Part shown: positions 39,636 through 50,232 of the stretch, one piece after another
Layout: every line of letters begins with the position of its first letter
Position numbering within the stretch: the stretch's first letter is position 1
NCBI GenBank assembly: GCA_007122455.1
Contig: SKTU01000005.1
Location: 24,182-88,181, forward strand
Length of the DNA stretch: 64,000 bases
Direction of reading: 5' to 3'
Origin: Haloarculaceae archaeon
Lineage (GTDB): Archaea; Halobacteriota; Halobacteria; Halobacteriales; Haloarculaceae
The notes under the pieces: model-generated
Told to the model about the DNA's origin: nothing
Database searches by the model: none
What the model saw: only the letters and a program-made list of their open reading frames with translations
Made by a program: the position numbers and the translations under genes

Positions 39636-41158
39636 GCTTCGAGGCGCTCGGTGTCGCCGTCGATATCGTCTTCTCGTGGCCGACGTTCGGTTGGATGATC
39701 CTCGGCATTCTCATCGGGATCGTCCTCGGGGCGGTTCCGGGTATCGGCCCGGCGATCGGGATGGCGCTGTTGCTACCGCTCACCAGCGGGATGGCCGGCC
39801 CAGACGCGATCATTCTCTTCGTCTGTGTCTACCTCGGCGGAAAGTACGGCGGTAGCATCGCCGCGATCCTCATCAACACGCCGGGGACGGCGGGCGCCGC
39901 AGCGACGACGCTCGACGGCTATCCCATGTCCAGAGACGGGAAGGCGATCACCGCACTGTCGATCTCGGCGACGGCCTCGTTCGTCGGCGGGCTCATCGCG
40001 ATCCTGATCCTGTTCGCGATCTCGCCGTTCCTGGCACAGATCGTTCTCGCCTTCGGTTCGCCGGAGTACTTCCTCGTCGCACTCCTCGGCATCGCGATGA
40101 TCACCGTGGTCGCCAAAGGCGGGATGGTGAAGGGGCTCGTCGCCGGCGGGTTCGGCCTCCTGATCACCTCGATGGGGTTCGCCCCGGCTACCGGTGACCT
40201 CCGGTACGTCTCGCTACAACATCCGATGTTTCTGGACGGGATCGGCTTCGTCGCCGTGCTGATCGGCGTCTTCGCCGTCGGGGAGATGCTCAACCTCTCG
40301 AAGGAAACGGGAAGCATCGCACAGTCCGGCGACCAACTGGGTGGCGGCGGACTGTCCGGCAGCCGGATAGAGGGGATCCGCGAAGTCATGAACAATCCGG
40401 TGACGGTGGTCAAATCCTCACTGATCGGCATGGCTGTCGGGGCAGTTCCCGGCGCTGGCTCGTCGGTCTCGAACTTCGTCTCCTACGCTGAGGCGATGCG
40501 GAGTGACGTGGATCCGGATTCGTTCGGAAAGGGGAACCCGCGTGGCGTGATGGCGGCCGAGTGCGCCAACAGCGCGACCGTCGCCGGGACGCTCATCCCG
40601 ACGATCTCGTTCGGAATTCCCGGAAGCGGCGCCACTGCAGTGCTGCTCGGAGCGCTTCTGCTCCACGGGTTCAGACCCGGTCCCCGGCTGTTCACCACGA
40701 ACATCGAGCTGACGTACAGCTTCTTCGTCGCGCTGTTGATCGGGAACTTCGTAATCTTGACTGTGGGGCTCATCGCGATCACCTATCTCGGCTACATCAC
40801 GAAGGTCGACACGGACCTGATCATCCCGATCGTCATCGTGATGGCGATCTTCGGCTCCTTCGCCGTCCGAAACAACTTCCTCGACGTCATGACCGTCGCC
40901 GCGTTCGGCATCATCGGCTTCTACATGGTCAAACACCAGTACTCCATCATCGCGCTGGTGCTGGGCGTCGTTCTCGGGCCGATCGCCGAGCGGAACCTCT
41001 ACCGGTCGCTCCAGATCAACCCCCACGACGGGATCCGAAGCGCCGAGATCTTCTTCACTCGGCCCATCTCGCTCGTGCTGGTGATCGGCCTCGTGCTCAT
41101 CCTCTTCGGCCCGGCTCTCAAGGAAGCCATCAGCCGACGACGAGCGAGCAGCGAGTGA
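39632..41158 (+). CDS. Tripartite tricarboxylate transporter permease, TctA family
   Basis: GAVPGIGPAIGMALLLPLTSGM; YLGGKYGGSIAAILINTPGTAGAAAT. Confidence 0.95.
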   Translation: MSFEALGVAVDIVFSWPTFGWMILGILIGIVLGAVPGIGPAIGMALLLPLTSGMAGPDAIILFVCVYLGGKYGGSIAAILINTPGTAGAAATTLDGYPMSRDGKAITALSISATASFVGGLIAILILFAISPFLAQIVLAFGSPEYFLVALLGIAMITVVAKGGMVKGLVAGGFGLLITSMGFAPATGDLRYVSLQHPMFLDGIGFVAVLIGVFAVGEMLNLSKETGSIAQSGDQLGGGGLSGSRIEGIREVMNNPVTVVKSSLIGMAVGAVPGAGSSVSNFVSYAEAMRSDVDPDSFGKGNPRGVMAAECANSATVAGTLIPTISFGIPGSGATAVLLGALLLHGFRPGPRLFTTNIELTYSFFVALLIGNFVILTVGLIAITYLGYITKVDTDLIIPIVIVMAIFGSFAVRNNFLDVMTVAAFGIIGFYMVKHQYSIIALVLGVVLGPIAERNLYRSLQINPHDGIRSAEIFFTRPISLVLVIGLVLILFGPALKEAISRRRASSE

Positions 41159-41170
41159 GCCGATCGCGGC

Positions 41171-41869
41171 TCAGAGGTAATCGCCGAGGAGACCGCGCTG
41201 CTCTTCGGGATCGATCCGAACAGACAGCGTTTCGTCGAGCAGTTCGGCGACAGCCGCACGGGCCGGATCGTCATCGACTGCCGGGAACGACCCTTCGAAC
41301 TCGGGGATCGAGACGTCGGCATCGGGGTGGGCGTCGGTTCGAGTCACGACCGTTTCGGCCGGCTCGACGCCGACGTCCGCGAGCCGATCGCTCATCCGCG
41401 GGACGGCGTCGGCGGCGCGGGCGGCGTCACAGACGACCGCGACGCGGTCGGCGCCCGTGACTGCTGCGACGGCCTGATTGGCCGCCACCGGGGGCGTATC
41501 AACGAGTACGCGATCGAACGCCCGCTCGGCCTCGCCGATTCGCTCGGTGAATCGCCGCGCCGCGTCGGCCGACTTGCCGCGAGCGATCCGCTCGAACGGC
41601 GCACGGGCGGGCGCGACCGCGAGTCTTCCCGAGCCCGCGCGGCGATCGACGAGCCCCTCCTCGAGCGGCGTCTCGGATCGGCAGAGTTCGATCATGTCGG
41701 GGTCGATACGCCCGGTGAGACGGTCGGCGAGCCCCTGGGTCCCGTAGGCGGCGTCGAGCACACAGACGTCGCGACCGTCCCTCGAGAGCAGCGTCGCCGC
41801 TTCGAGCGTCACGCGCGTCGTCCCGACACCGCCGGCAGCCCCACAGAGGGCGAGCGAATCGCTGGTCAC
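41171..41869 (-). CDS. ParA/MinD-like P-loop protein with degenerate Walker A
   Basis: CGAAGGVGTTRVTLEAATLLSRDGRDVCVLDAAYGTQGLADRL; FDRVLVDTPPVA. Confidence 0.8.
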   Translation of the reverse strand: MTSDSLALCGAAGGVGTTRVTLEAATLLSRDGRDVCVLDAAYGTQGLADRLTGRIDPDMIELCRSETPLEEGLVDRRAGSGRLAVAPARAPFERIARGKSADAARRFTERIGEAERAFDRVLVDTPPVAANQAVAAVTGADRVAVVCDAARAADAVPRMSDRLADVGVEPAETVVTRTDAHPDADVSIPEFEGSFPAVDDDPARAAVAELLDETLSVRIDPEEQRGLLGDYL

Positions 41870-41914
41870 GCCGGGTGTCGGCGGGGCCTCGAATAAAAAT
41901 CTGTGCTTCGAACG

Positions 41915-42337
41915 TCAGCCACCGCCGATCGCATCGGCGATCCGATCGAGTTCGTCGTCGTCGAGGTCGGGGGATTCGCCGGCGACGGCGTGGATCGGCC
42001 GACCGCCGTCGCCCTCGAATCGGGGGACGATGTGAACGTGCAGATGCGGGACCTCCTGTCCGGCCTCGGGACCGTCGTTGATACCCACGTTCACCGCGTC
42101 GGCCTCGACGGCGTCCTCGATTCGTGGCGTGAGCTCTCGGACGACGGCGAAGACGTCGGCTGCGACGTCCTCGGGCGCGTCTCGCAGTCTCTCGTACGGT
42201 TCCTTCGGAATGACGAGCGTGTGTCCCGGTGCGAGGGGGGACGCATCCAGAAACGCGAGCGTCGTCTCCGTTTCGTGGACGACCCGTGCCGGGATCTCGC
42301 CGTCGACGATCCGCTCGAAGATCGTTCGGTCGGACAT
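41915..42337 (-). CDS. HIT family protein
   Basis: TIFERIVDGEIPARVVHE; HLHVHIVPR. Confidence 0.93.
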   Translation of the reverse strand: MSDRTIFERIVDGEIPARVVHETETTLAFLDASPLAPGHTLVIPKEPYERLRDAPEDVAADVFAVVRELTPRIEDAVEADAVNVGINDGPEAGQEVPHLHVHIVPRFEGDGGRPIHAVAGESPDLDDDELDRIADAIGGG

Positions 42338-42363
42338 ATCGGACGTGTCGGTCGCCACTCCTA

Positions 42364-43008
42364 TCAACGTTCACCCGGTGCGGCACCGAGTTCGACGAGT
42401 GCGTCGCCGATCTCGCTCCGGTACGTTTCGGGATCGTAGCCGAGACGCCCGAGCCAGACATCCTGATACGACGGGTGCAACACCGGGAGGATCGGCGGAA
42501 GATCCTCCGGACGGATCGGATCGAGAACCGAGTCGAGAAAGCCGTCGAGCGTTCGGTCGACGGCCGACAGAAGCGTCTCGGTCGCGTGCTTGCCGGTCGG
42601 GACGACGCAGGCGGGATCGACCGCCTCGAGTTCGGAGAGAAGGTGCGACCGGCAGTTCTTCCGCTCGGTGGCGGTCGGTTCGCGGTTCGATCCCGATCCA
42701 TCTGCGGGGAAACATTTGACCGCGTTCGTGAAGTAGAGCTCCCCGGTGGCGTACCCGATCGTCTCGAAGAGGTTCCGGATCCGGCGTCCCGAATGCCGCG
42801 ACGTGTACGCCATCCCAGTGTGATTTCCGCCCGCCCACGGATCGGCGTTCGGATCGCCGGCGCCTGGGGCCTCCCCGACGACGACGATCGTCGCGTCCGT
42901 CGAGCCGACGCCCCACGAGATCCGGTTTCTGTCGTCGACGAGCGCCGGACAGCGCCGACAGTCCGCCGCCAGCACGTTCCTGTCGTCGCGATCGGGAAAC
43001 GTCGCCAT
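42364..43008 (-). CDS. Uracil-DNA glycosylase family protein
   Basis: VVVGEAPGAGDPNADPWAGGNHTGMAYTSRHSGRRI; FTNAVKCFP; LHPSYQD. Confidence 0.88.
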   Translation of the reverse strand: MATFPDRDDRNVLAADCRRCPALVDDRNRISWGVGSTDATIVVVGEAPGAGDPNADPWAGGNHTGMAYTSRHSGRRIRNLFETIGYATGELYFTNAVKCFPADGSGSNREPTATERKNCRSHLLSELEAVDPACVVPTGKHATETLLSAVDRTLDGFLDSVLDPIRPEDLPPILPVLHPSYQDVWLGRLGYDPETYRSEIGDALVELGAAPGER

Positions 43009-43084
43009 GAGCGTCGGTTCGACGTCGGGGAGTGTGGGCGTTTCGGACGAAAGGCCTATGACCACCGTTGGCCGACTGGATCGT

Positions 43085-43318
43085 ATGCGGGAAACAACCG
43101 TTTTGCTCGCGGAGCTTTTCGCCTACGCCCTCGCGTCGGCGCTGCTCACGGTCGCGGGTGCGTTCGCGGAGCTGACCAGCCTCTCGTATCTCGCGGCGGG
43201 AAACGTGACGTTCGCCGTCTGGCTCGTCGCGATCGGTGCCGTCGCGCTGTACGGCGGCGTCGTACTGCTGGGATGGCGTGAAGTTCGACCGCGACTCCTC
43301 GCGCTGCGGGGTGGCTAA
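43085..43318 (+). CDS. Small membrane protein, haloarchaeal hypothetical
   Basis: MRETTVLLAELFAYALASALLTVAGAFAEL; two TM. Confidence 0.55.
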   Translation: MRETTVLLAELFAYALASALLTVAGAFAELTSLSYLAAGNVTFAVWLVAIGAVALYGGVVLLGWREVRPRLLALRGG

Positions 43319-43369
43319 GCGTCCCCCGCGGACCGATTGTCATTTAATGCCGCGGCCGGATGTACGCCT

Positions 43370-46300
43370 ATGAGCAGGTTCGCGGCGCCCGACGACCAGT
43401 ACGATCCCGAGTCGGTCGAGGAGCGGATCTTCGATCGCTGGGACGAGGTCGACGCCTACGAGCAGACGAAGGAACGGTTCGCCGACGAGGAGCCGCTGTT
43501 TTTCGTCGACGGCCCGCCGTACACCTCCGGTGCGGCGCACATGGGGACGACGTGGAACAAGACCCTGAAGGACGCGTACATCCGCCACCTCCGGATGCGG
43601 GGGCACCACGTCACGGATCGGCCGGGATACGACATGCACGGCCTCCCGATCGAGACGAAGGTCGAGGAGAAGCTCGGCTTCGACAACAAGAAGGACATCG
43701 AGGAGTTCGGCATGGAGAACTTCATCGAGGAGTGCAAGACGTTCGCCGACTCCCAGCTCGAGGGGCTACAGGACGACTTCAAATCCTTCGGCGTCTGGAT
43801 GGACTGGGAGAACCCTTACAAAACCGTAACGCCGGAGTACATGGAAGCCGCCTGGTGGGGATTCGAGCGGGCCCACGAACGCGGTCTCGTCACGCAGGGG
43901 AAGCGGTCGATCACCCAGTGTCCCCGGTGTGAAACCGCCATCGCGAAAAACGAGGTTGAGTATCACACCGCCGAAGCGCCGTCGATCTACGTGACGTTCC
44001 CGCTGACCGATCGGGAGGGGAGCCTCGTCATCTGGACGACGACCCCGTGGACGATCCCGGCGAACACGTTCGTCGCCGTCGACGAGGAAGTCACCTACGC
44101 GAAGGTGGCCTACGACGGCGACATCCTCTATCTCGCCGTGGGGGTCGTCGAGGACGTGATGAATCGACTCGGCGTTGAGGAGAGTGACTACGAGATCCTC
44201 GAAGAGTTCGCCGGCGAGGAACTGATCGGCGCGGAGTACGAGTTCCCGCTCGCCGAACAGGTTCCGGACGGCGCGAGCGGCGAGGGGGCCAGGCGAGTCT
44301 ACCACGCCGACTACGTCGAAGTCGACCGGACCGGGATGGTCCACTCCGCGCCGGGACACGGGGAGGAGGACTTCGCACGCGGCCAGGAACTCGGCGTCGA
44401 GATCTTCTGTCCGGTCGGCTCCGACGGCGTCTACACCGACGCGGCCGGCAAGTACGCCGGAACGTTCGTCCGGGACGCCAACGAGGAGGTCATCGCCGAT
44501 CTCCGGGCGAACGGTCACCTGCTACTGTCGGAGCCCGGCCACAGCATCGACGAGGGGCAGTGCTGGCGCTGCGATACCGACATCGTCCGGATCGTCACCG
44601 ACCAGTGGTTCATCACGGTCACCGACATCAAGGAGGAACTGCTCGACAACATCGAGGACAGCGAGTGGTACCCGAGCGAAGCACGCGACGGTCGGTTCCG
44701 GAAGTTCGTCGAGAACTCACCGGACTGGAACGTCTCGCGACAGCGCTACTGGGGGATCCCGATCCCGATCTGGACGCCCGAGAACTGGTCGGGTGAGATG
44801 GACGACGCCATCGTCGTCGGTACGCGCAAGGCACTCGCCGAGCGCGTCGAGCAGGAGATCGATCCAGCCGAGATCGACCTCCATCGCCCGACCGTCGACG
44901 ACCTCACGATCACCGAGAACGGGACGACGTACACGCGAGTTCCGGACGTCTTCGACGTCTGGCTCGACTCCTCGGTCGCGTCGTGGGGGACGCTGAACTA
45001 TCCCGAGAGGACCGAGGAGTTCGAGGAGCTGTGGCCCGCCGATCTGATCATGGAGGCCCACGACCAGACCCGGGGCTGGTTCTGGTCCCAGCTCGGGATG
45101 GGCTCGGCAGCGCTCGGCGAGATCCCCTACAAGGACGTGCTGATGCACGGCTGGGCGCTCGCCGAGGACGGCCGGAAGATGTCGAAATCCCTCGGCAACA
45201 TCGTCGCCCCGAGCGAGGCGATCGAGCGACACGGCGCCGACCCGATGCGGCTGTTCCTGCTGGGGCAGAACCCCCAGGGCGACGACATGCGCTTCTCGTG
45301 GGACGAGATGGAGAACCGCCAGCGGGATCTCAACATCCTCTGGAACGTCTTCCGGTTCCCGCTTCCGTACATGCGACTCGACGGCTTCGATCCCGCATCG
45401 ATCGCGATCGACGACGCGGCACTGGAAACCGTCGACGAGTGGGTGCTCTCGCGACTCCAGAGCGTCATTGGCGAGATGACCGGCCACTGGGAGGAGTATC
45501 GTCAGGATAGAGCTCTCGACGCCCTGCTCGAGTTCGTCGTCGAGGACGTCTCCCGCTTCTACATTCAGGTCGTCCGCGAGCGGATGTGGGAGGAGGCCGA
45601 CTCCGAGAGCAAGCGGGCCGCGTACGCGACGCTGTACCGCGTGCTCGTCGAAACAACGAAGCTGCTCGCGCCGTATGCGCCGTTCGTCGCCGACGACATC
45701 TACGGGACGCTCACCGGAGACGACGGCTTCGAGACGGTTCACATGTGTGAATGGCCCGAACTCGACGAGACGCTCCACGATCCTCAGCTCGAGAGCGACA
45801 TCGAGGTGGTCGAGGCCGTAGAGGAGGCCGGCTCCAACGCCCGTCAACAGGCCGAGCGGAAGCTCCGGTGGCCGGTTCCGCGAGTCGTCGTCGCCGCCGA
45901 CGACGACGCGGCCGCCGCTGCCGTCGACCGCCACCGGGGGCTCCTCCGCGACCGGCTCAACGCTCGCGAGATCGAACTGGTCGAACCGGGCGCCGACTGG
46001 GAGGAACTCGCCTACAGCGCTCGCGCGGACATGTCGATCCTCGGACCGGAGTTCGGTAACGAGGCCGGCGACGTGATGAACGCGATCAACGCCGTGTCGG
46101 TTACCGAACAGAGCGTCGAGGCGCTCCGGGAAGCCGTCGCCGCCGAACTCGGCCGCGACGTCGAGTTGACCGAGGAGATGGTCTCGTTCAACACCGAGAC
46201 GCCGGCCGGAATCGAGGGAACGGCGTTCACAGTCGACGGGGACGACCGCGGCGTCGTCTACGTAGACACCTCGCTCACCGAGGAGATCGAGTCGGAGGGG

Positions 46301-46561
46301 TACGCCCGCGAGATCATCCGACGGATCCAGGAGATGCGAAAGGAGTTAGATCTCGACATCGAAGCCGAGATCCGCGTCGAACTGACCGTCGCGGACGACC
46401 GGGTCGCCGAACTGATCGACGAACGCCGCGACCTCGTCGCCGAGGAGGTCCGTGCCGGCTCGTTCGAGGAGATCGACGACGGTGGCCACCGTCGAACGTG
46501 GGAGATCGAGGGGATCGACGTCGAGATCGCGATCGAGCCGCTATCGACGACGGCGGCCTGA
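43370..46561 (+). CDS. ileS: Isoleucyl-tRNA synthetase
   Basis: HIGH-like HMGT (GAAHMGTTWNK), KMSKS (RKMSKSLGNIV), editing domain TTPWTIPANT. Confidence 0.97.
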   Translation: MSRFAAPDDQYDPESVEERIFDRWDEVDAYEQTKERFADEEPLFFVDGPPYTSGAAHMGTTWNKTLKDAYIRHLRMRGHHVTDRPGYDMHGLPIETKVEEKLGFDNKKDIEEFGMENFIEECKTFADSQLEGLQDDFKSFGVWMDWENPYKTVTPEYMEAAWWGFERAHERGLVTQGKRSITQCPRCETAIAKNEVEYHTAEAPSIYVTFPLTDREGSLVIWTTTPWTIPANTFVAVDEEVTYAKVAYDGDILYLAVGVVEDVMNRLGVEESDYEILEEFAGEELIGAEYEFPLAEQVPDGASGEGARRVYHADYVEVDRTGMVHSAPGHGEEDFARGQELGVEIFCPVGSDGVYTDAAGKYAGTFVRDANEEVIADLRANGHLLLSEPGHSIDEGQCWRCDTDIVRIVTDQWFITVTDIKEELLDNIEDSEWYPSEARDGRFRKFVENSPDWNVSRQRYWGIPIPIWTPENWSGEMDDAIVVGTRKALAERVEQEIDPAEIDLHRPTVDDLTITENGTTYTRVPDVFDVWLDSSVASWGTLNYPERTEEFEELWPADLIMEAHDQTRGWFWSQLGMGSAALGEIPYKDVLMHGWALAEDGRKMSKSLGNIVAPSEAIERHGADPMRLFLLGQNPQGDDMRFSWDEMENRQRDLNILWNVFRFPLPYMRLDGFDPASIAIDDAALETVDEWVLSRLQSVIGEMTGHWEEYRQDRALDALLEFVVEDVSRFYIQVVRERMWEEADSESKRAAYATLYRVLVETTKLLAPYAPFVADDIYGTLTGDDGFETVHMCEWPELDETLHDPQLESDIEVVEAVEEAGSNARQQAERKLRWPVPRVVVAADDDAAAAAVDRHRGLLRDRLNAREIELVEPGADWEELAYSARADMSILGPEFGNEAGDVMNAINAVSVTEQSVEALREAVAAELGRDVELTEEMVSFNTETPAGIEGTAFTVDGDDRGVVYVDTSLTEEIESEGYAREIIRRIQEMRKELDLDIEAEIRVELTVADDRVAELIDERRDLVAEEVRAGSFEEIDDGGHRRTWEIEGIDVEIAIEPLSTTAA

Positions 46562-46566
46562 TCGGA

Positions 46567-47400
46567 TCACAGGTGTTCGGCGACCGTCGGGGCGACGGTG
46601 ACGCTCGAGACCGGTCGCTCGATCGTGTCCGTCCCGAAGATCGCGTCGACGCCGGCGTTCGCGAGCTGCGTTCTCGCGTTTGCAGCTAAGAGCGGGTGAA
46701 CGCACGCGACGAACACACGGGCGGGGGCCTCGAGCTGGGAGGTCGCGGTGCTCATCGTCGAGCCCGTCGCGACGATGTCGTCGATCAGGACGACGTCGCG
46801 ATCGTGCGTTTCGGCGTCGCTCGGCGTGATCTCGACGTCCGTGTCGGTGACGCGCGTCTTCTCGAAGTAGTCGGTCTCGCCGCTTCCGTAGCCGTCCCTG
46901 AGTGACGTCGCGAGCTCGATCGCGCCAGCGTCGGGGGCCAAAAAGAGCGGATCGTCCATCGTCGGGAGCGGTTTGGCGAGTCGCCGGGCCGCGTCGACGG
47001 GTGTACAGGAGACATCGAAGAACTCACAGATCGCCGTTTCGTGCGGGTTGACCGTGAGTACGCGGTCAGTTCCGGTCGTGATCGCCTTCGCGACCGCCCG
47101 CGCCGAGATCGGCTGCCCCGTCTCGAACGCCTCGTCCTGTCGACCGTACCCCATGTACGGAAGCACCGTGATCACTTCGTCGGCCATTTCAGCGGCGGCG
47201 TCCTGTAGCTGCAGCAACTCCACGTGGGCGCGATCGGAGAGCGTCGAGGCGACGACGATCGCCCGCTCGTCGGTGTCGGGGATTCGAACGAGCTGCTCAC
47301 CGTCGGCGAACCGATCGTACTCGACAGCCGCGAGCGGCTCCCCGAGGAGCTCAGCCAGGGCCGCAGCGAGCGACTGGGAGGCCGAACCTGGAACTATCAT
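46567..47400 (-). CDS. prs: Ribose-phosphate diphosphokinase
   Basis: DRFADGEQLVRIPD; YMGYGRQDEAF; DVVLIDDIVATGSTM. Confidence 0.95.
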   Translation of the reverse strand: MIVPGSASQSLAAALAELLGEPLAAVEYDRFADGEQLVRIPDTDERAIVVASTLSDRAHVELLQLQDAAAEMADEVITVLPYMGYGRQDEAFETGQPISARAVAKAITTGTDRVLTVNPHETAICEFFDVSCTPVDAARRLAKPLPTMDDPLFLAPDAGAIELATSLRDGYGSGETDYFEKTRVTDTDVEITPSDAETHDRDVVLIDDIVATGSTMSTATSQLEAPARVFVACVHPLLAANARTQLANAGVDAIFGTDTIERPVSSVTVAPTVAEHL

Positions 47401-47457
47401 GAGCGTCGGTGCGCGTTCCGGGTGTAAACCCGTTTTGCTCGGCAGCGAGAGGAGGTG

Positions 47458-48333
47458 TTACCGTTCGCGGACGACGACGAACTCCGCGAGGTCCTCGAGA
47501 TAGCCGACCGCCTCGGAGTCGACGGCGTCGGCGGCGTCGAGGGCCGCCAGCGCCGCGTTCGACTCCTCTCGCGCGCGGACGTTCGCCTCCGAGGCCGAGA
47601 TGTTCGTCACCTGCACGAGCGACGGACGCTCCATCTCGGCGTCCTGTCCGGTCGGTTTTCCCAGTTCGTCCGGATCGGCGGTCGCGTCGAGAACGTCGTC
47701 CCGGATCTGAAAGGCGACGCCGACCCGCTCGGCGTACTGGCCGAACGCCTCGACCGTGTAGCCGTCGGCGCCGGCGGCGATGGCGCCAAGCTCCGCCGCC
47801 GCGCGGAAGAGTGCCCCCGTCTTCCGGCGAGCGAGCTGCATGTACTCGGACTCGGTTGTCGGCTGGGCGACCAGCTCGGTCGCCTCCCCCTCACCGAGCT
47901 CGACCATCGACTCAGAAACGACCCGCATCGCCCGCTCGTTGGCCGAGAAAAGCGAGAACGCCTCTCCGAGCAACCCGTCGCTCGTCACGATCGCCGAACC
48001 GTGACCGAACGCCGCCCACGCACTGTCGACGCCGCGGCGCATTCCCGACTCGTCGATGATGTCGTCGACGACGAGGGACGCGGCGTGAACGAGTTCGATT
48101 CCGACCGCAAAATCGACGGCGTTCGTCGACGCCGCCGTCCCGAGACCACCCTCTCCGACGAGTTCACCGCCGGCCGCCTCGAACACCAGGAGCGTCACCG
48201 TCGGCCGCACGCGCTTGCCGCCGGATAACGATACGTGCTCGAGACGATCGGTCATCGCCTCGGGTGAGGTCCCGGCAACGACCGACCGCAGACGGGAGCC
48301 GATCATCGCCCGTCGTCGCTCGAGATACTCCAT
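47458..48333 (-). CDS. Polyprenyl (geranylgeranyl-type) diphosphate synthase
   Basis: GGKRVRP; VVDDIIDESGMRRG; FQIRDDVLDATAD. Confidence 0.92.
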   Translation of the reverse strand: MEYLERRRAMIGSRLRSVVAGTSPEAMTDRLEHVSLSGGKRVRPTVTLLVFEAAGGELVGEGGLGTAASTNAVDFAVGIELVHAASLVVDDIIDESGMRRGVDSAWAAFGHGSAIVTSDGLLGEAFSLFSANERAMRVVSESMVELGEGEATELVAQPTTESEYMQLARRKTGALFRAAAELGAIAAGADGYTVEAFGQYAERVGVAFQIRDDVLDATADPDELGKPTGQDAEMERPSLVQVTNISASEANVRAREESNAALAALDAADAVDSEAVGYLEDLAEFVVVRER

Positions 48334-48405
48334 ACGGCGAATACGATCGGTGGGCGCAAGTACGTGACGAATACCGATGCGGAAATCGGGACGAAGACCG
48401 AACGC

Positions 48406-49374
48406 TCAGACGTCCGGCACGTCGCCGCCGAACGCCTCGATGAGTTCGGGAACGACGTCGAAGAGGTCGTCGACGATACCGTAGTCGGCGATGTCGTAGA
48501 TCGGCGCGTTCGGGTCAGTGTTGATCGCGACGATCGTGTCGGCGCCCTTCATGCCGGCGACGTGCTGGACGGCGCCGGAGATCCCGATCGCGATGTAGAC
48601 GTCGGGCGTGACGACCTTCCCGGACTGGCCGACCTGGCGGTTCTTCGGGAGCCAGCCGTTGTCGACGATCGGGCGTGACGAGGACAGCGTCGCGCCGAGG
48701 GCGTCCGCGAGCGCTTCGACGAGCGGGATGTTCTCCTCCTCCTCGATCCCGCGACCGATCGAGACGAGCACGTCGGCTTCGCTGATGTCGACGTCGCCGC
48801 CGCTGACTTCCTGGAAGCCGGTGACGGTCGCGCCGATCGCATCCTCGTCGATGTCGGCCTCGAACGCCTCGATCGCGGCCTCGCCGGCGCCTTCGGCCGC
48901 GGGCCACTCGGCGGGGCGAATCGTGATCGCGTACGAATCGGCGTCGATGTCGTAGGTCGTCTCGACCTTCCCACCGTACTGCTCGCGCGTGACCTCGAGC
49001 GGATCCTCGCCCTCGACGCCGATGACGTCAGTGACGAGCGGTAGATCGAGGCGGCCGGCGACGGCCGGCGCGTAATCGAGTCCGTTGACCGTGTTCGGGA
49101 GGAGCAGTGCGGTCGGCTCGGTTTCGGCGTAGAGCTGCTCGATCGCCTGCGTGTAGACGCCGTGGTTGAACTCCTCGCCCTCCTCGACCGTGTAGATCGT
49201 GCCGACGCCGTCGAGGTTGAGCCGATCGGCGAAATCGTCGACGTCACCGCCGATGACGGCGAGTTCGAGCTCGGTTCCGAGCTCGGACGCGAGCTCGCGC
49301 CCGGCCGTGACGATCTCGAAGGAGACGTCCCGAAGTTCGCCGCGACGGTGTTCGGTAACTGCGAGGACCGTCAT
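48406..49374 (-). CDS. etfA: Electron transfer flavoprotein alpha subunit
   Basis: [44 protein letters not shown]. Confidence 0.94.
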   Translation of the reverse strand: MTVLAVTEHRRGELRDVSFEIVTAGRELASELGTELELAVIGGDVDDFADRLNLDGVGTIYTVEEGEEFNHGVYTQAIEQLYAETEPTALLLPNTVNGLDYAPAVAGRLDLPLVTDVIGVEGEDPLEVTREQYGGKVETTYDIDADSYAITIRPAEWPAAEGAGEAAIEAFEADIDEDAIGATVTGFQEVSGGDVDISEADVLVSIGRGIEEEENIPLVEALADALGATLSSSRPIVDNGWLPKNRQVGQSGKVVTPDVYIAIGISGAVQHVAGMKGADTIVAINTDPNAPIYDIADYGIVDDLFDVVPELIEAFGGDVPDV

Positions 49375-50159
49375 CCCTCGACCACCCCCTTGTCGCGGAG
49401 GAACTGTGCGAGCTCGGACGCGGTCTCCTCGGCGTCACCCTCCCAGATGACGGCGTCGCTCTCGGATTCGGGTTCGTACATGTCGGTGCGTTCGACCGGC
49501 GTCTCGACGACGCTCTCGTCGAGTCCGATCTCCTCGAGGCTGCTCGTCTCGAGGGGTTTGCGCTGCGCCTGTCGGATGCCGCGGAGACTGGCGTAGCGCG
49601 GCTCGTTGATCCCGGTCTGGATCGTCAGCACGGCCGGCAGTTCGACGTCGGTGAGCTCCTCGATCCCGCCCTCCAGCTCCCGGTGGACGGAGGCGACGTC
49701 GTCGGAGAGATCGAGGGCGTTGACGACGGCGGCCCACTCGTAGTCGAGTCGTTCGGCGACGGCGACGCCCGTTGCGCCGTTGGAGTCGTCGCCCGCCTGG
49801 ACGCCCGTGAGCACGAGATCCGGCTCTTCGGCTTCCGCGACGGTCGTGATGATGTCGGCTTTCGTCGAGACGTCGAGGTACTGGGCGTCTTCGAGCGTGT
49901 CGTCCCACACGCGGAGGGCGCGGTCGGCGCCCTTCGCCAGCGCCATTCGGATCGTCTCCTCGGAGCGCTCGGGGCCGATAGTGACGGTAACGACTTCGAC
50001 ACCGTCGCGTTCCTCGGAGAGCTGTACGGCCTCCTCAACGGCGTAGTCGTCCCACTCGTTGAGGTTGTACTCGAGGTCACTGGCATCGATGTCGAGTCCG
50101 GAGATACCGAATTCGTCGTCGACTTCGGCGACCTCCTTCACTGTGACGAGTATTTTCAT
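49371..50159 (-). CDS. etfB: Electron transfer flavoprotein beta subunit
   Basis: LNEWDDYAVEEAVQL; VLTGVQAGDDSNGATGVAVAERL; ATGA overlap with etfA. Confidence 0.94.
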   Translation of the reverse strand: MKILVTVKEVAEVDDEFGISGLDIDASDLEYNLNEWDDYAVEEAVQLSEERDGVEVVTVTIGPERSEETIRMALAKGADRALRVWDDTLEDAQYLDVSTKADIITTVAEAEEPDLVLTGVQAGDDSNGATGVAVAERLDYEWAAVVNALDLSDDVASVHRELEGGIEELTDVELPAVLTIQTGINEPRYASLRGIRQAQRKPLETSSLEEIGLDESVVETPVERTDMYEPESESDAVIWEGDAEETASELAQFLRDKGVVEG

Positions 50160-50232
50160 AACGGCTAGTCGGGTAAATCTGACGTCTGTCCGGGGTTAAA
50201 CGTTTCCGAATTGCACGAGCACGTGGCTCACG

